Source: an uncultured Gammaproteobacteria bacterium (GTDB taxonomy: Bacteria > Pseudomonadota > Gammaproteobacteria > Rariloculales > Rariloculaceae). Taken from it: a stretch of DNA of 6,301 nt. The stretch spans positions 1 to 6,301 of the forward strand of contig CAMPKU010000237.1 in NCBI GenBank assembly GCA_946887385.1, written 5' to 3'. This document shows, in pieces, positions 6,025-6,301 of this stretch. Position 1 is the stretch's first letter, and every line of letters begins with the position of its first letter. Below the pieces are notes generated by a model. It made no database searches. It was not told the origin of the DNA and saw only the letters and a list, made by a program, of their open reading frames with translations. Made by a program: the position numbers and the translations under genes.

Positions 6025-6301
6025 TCATGGGCTGCCGACTGGGTTGCCGTCCACGTCGACGATTCGCAGGTCGCCGAACTGAAGCGCGCGCACCTCGGCT
6101 TCGATGACGCCGCGATCGCCGACGACGACCCACGTCATGCGCTCGGGTTGCAGCAGGCGCGTTGCAACGGCGTTCACGTCGGCGGCGTCGAGGGCGCCGA
6201 CGAGCTCGGCGTAGTTGTTCCAGTAGTCGTCGGGCAGGCCGAAGCGGACGATCTCGGCGATGTCGCGCGCCACGGCGTTAGCCGTTTCCCAGCGGCCCGG
6301 C
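6025..6301 (-). CDS. M16 family (insulinase-type) peptidase, C-terminal fragment cut by window edge
   Basis: Only the last 91 codons lie in the window; the frame is open through the right edge, so the gene is partial here, not truncated in nature as far as can be seen. The visible part begins PGRWETANAVARDIAEIV, continues FGLPDDYWNNY, then has the AADVNAVATRLLQPERMTWVVVGD block and ends in DVDGNPVGSP. This is the characteristic C-terminal end of bacterial M16 peptidase domains: a helix after the substrate-contacting region, the 'LPDDY' turn, and a final strand ending in VVVGD. The HxxEH zinc motif, if present, would lie upstream outside the window, so activity cannot be judged. An internal GTG at 6273 is not the start. 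Relatives are usually exported, zinc-dependent or inactive partner subunits. It is separated from the ABC genes by 86 bases; a shared transcript is possible but not shown. Confidence 0.82.
   Translation of the reverse strand, partial: PGRWETANAVARDIAEIVRFGLPDDYWNNYAELVGALDAADVNAVATRLLQPERMTWVVVGDRGVIEAEVRALQFGDLRIVDVDGNPVGSP

Noticed and set aside
6019..6026. Perfect 8-base palindrome GAACGTTC at the end of the M16 gene as an operator
   Set aside because: It overlaps the stop codon, occurs once only, and an 8-base palindrome is expected by chance in a window of this size.

Overview
The window is GC-rich (roughly two thirds G+C by eye) and densely coded, with every believable gene on the minus strand. 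No tRNA, rRNA, CRISPR array, insertion sequence or other mobile-element signature was found. The two-ACT-like-domain, 515-residue biosynthetic threonine deaminase, the GldG/DUF4340 ABC cluster and the M16 peptidase tail together suggest a GC-rich proteobacterium, most likely a gammaproteobacterium. That assignment is an inference from gene content, not from a marker gene.

In the direction of transcription (right to left) the layout is as follows. The C-terminal end of an M16 (insulinase-type) peptidase runs in from the right edge and stops at 6025. An 86-base, locally AT-rich gap follows (5939-6024). Next come four tightly packed genes: an ABC-2-type ATPase (5216-5938), its six-helix permease (4485-5219), a large GldG-like protein with an extracytoplasmic auxiliary domain (2585-4480) and a DUF4340 protein (1587-2588). 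The ATPase/permease and GldG/DUF4340 junctions are 4-base ATGA overlaps, and the permease/GldG gap is 4 bases, so this is almost certainly one translationally coupled operon. After a 33-base gap comes ilvA (6-1553), the biosynthetic threonine ammonia-lyase that opens isoleucine synthesis.

The four ABC genes look like one membrane machine. The ATPase powers the permease, while GldG and DUF4340 are anchored in the inner membrane by terminal helices and expose large domains to the periplasm. The cargo is unknown. The closest named relatives are the GldA/GldF/GldG proteins of Bacteroidetes gliding, but nothing here suggests gliding. ilvA has no visible functional link to the ABC genes. It may be read through from them or have its own promoter; a weak candidate sits so close to its start that the message would be nearly leaderless.

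No clearly novel system is evident. The most interesting item is the ABC/GldG/DUF4340 operon, a recurrent arrangement without an assigned substrate. Several very long ORFs in other frames and on the plus strand are GC-driven shadows and are left out.
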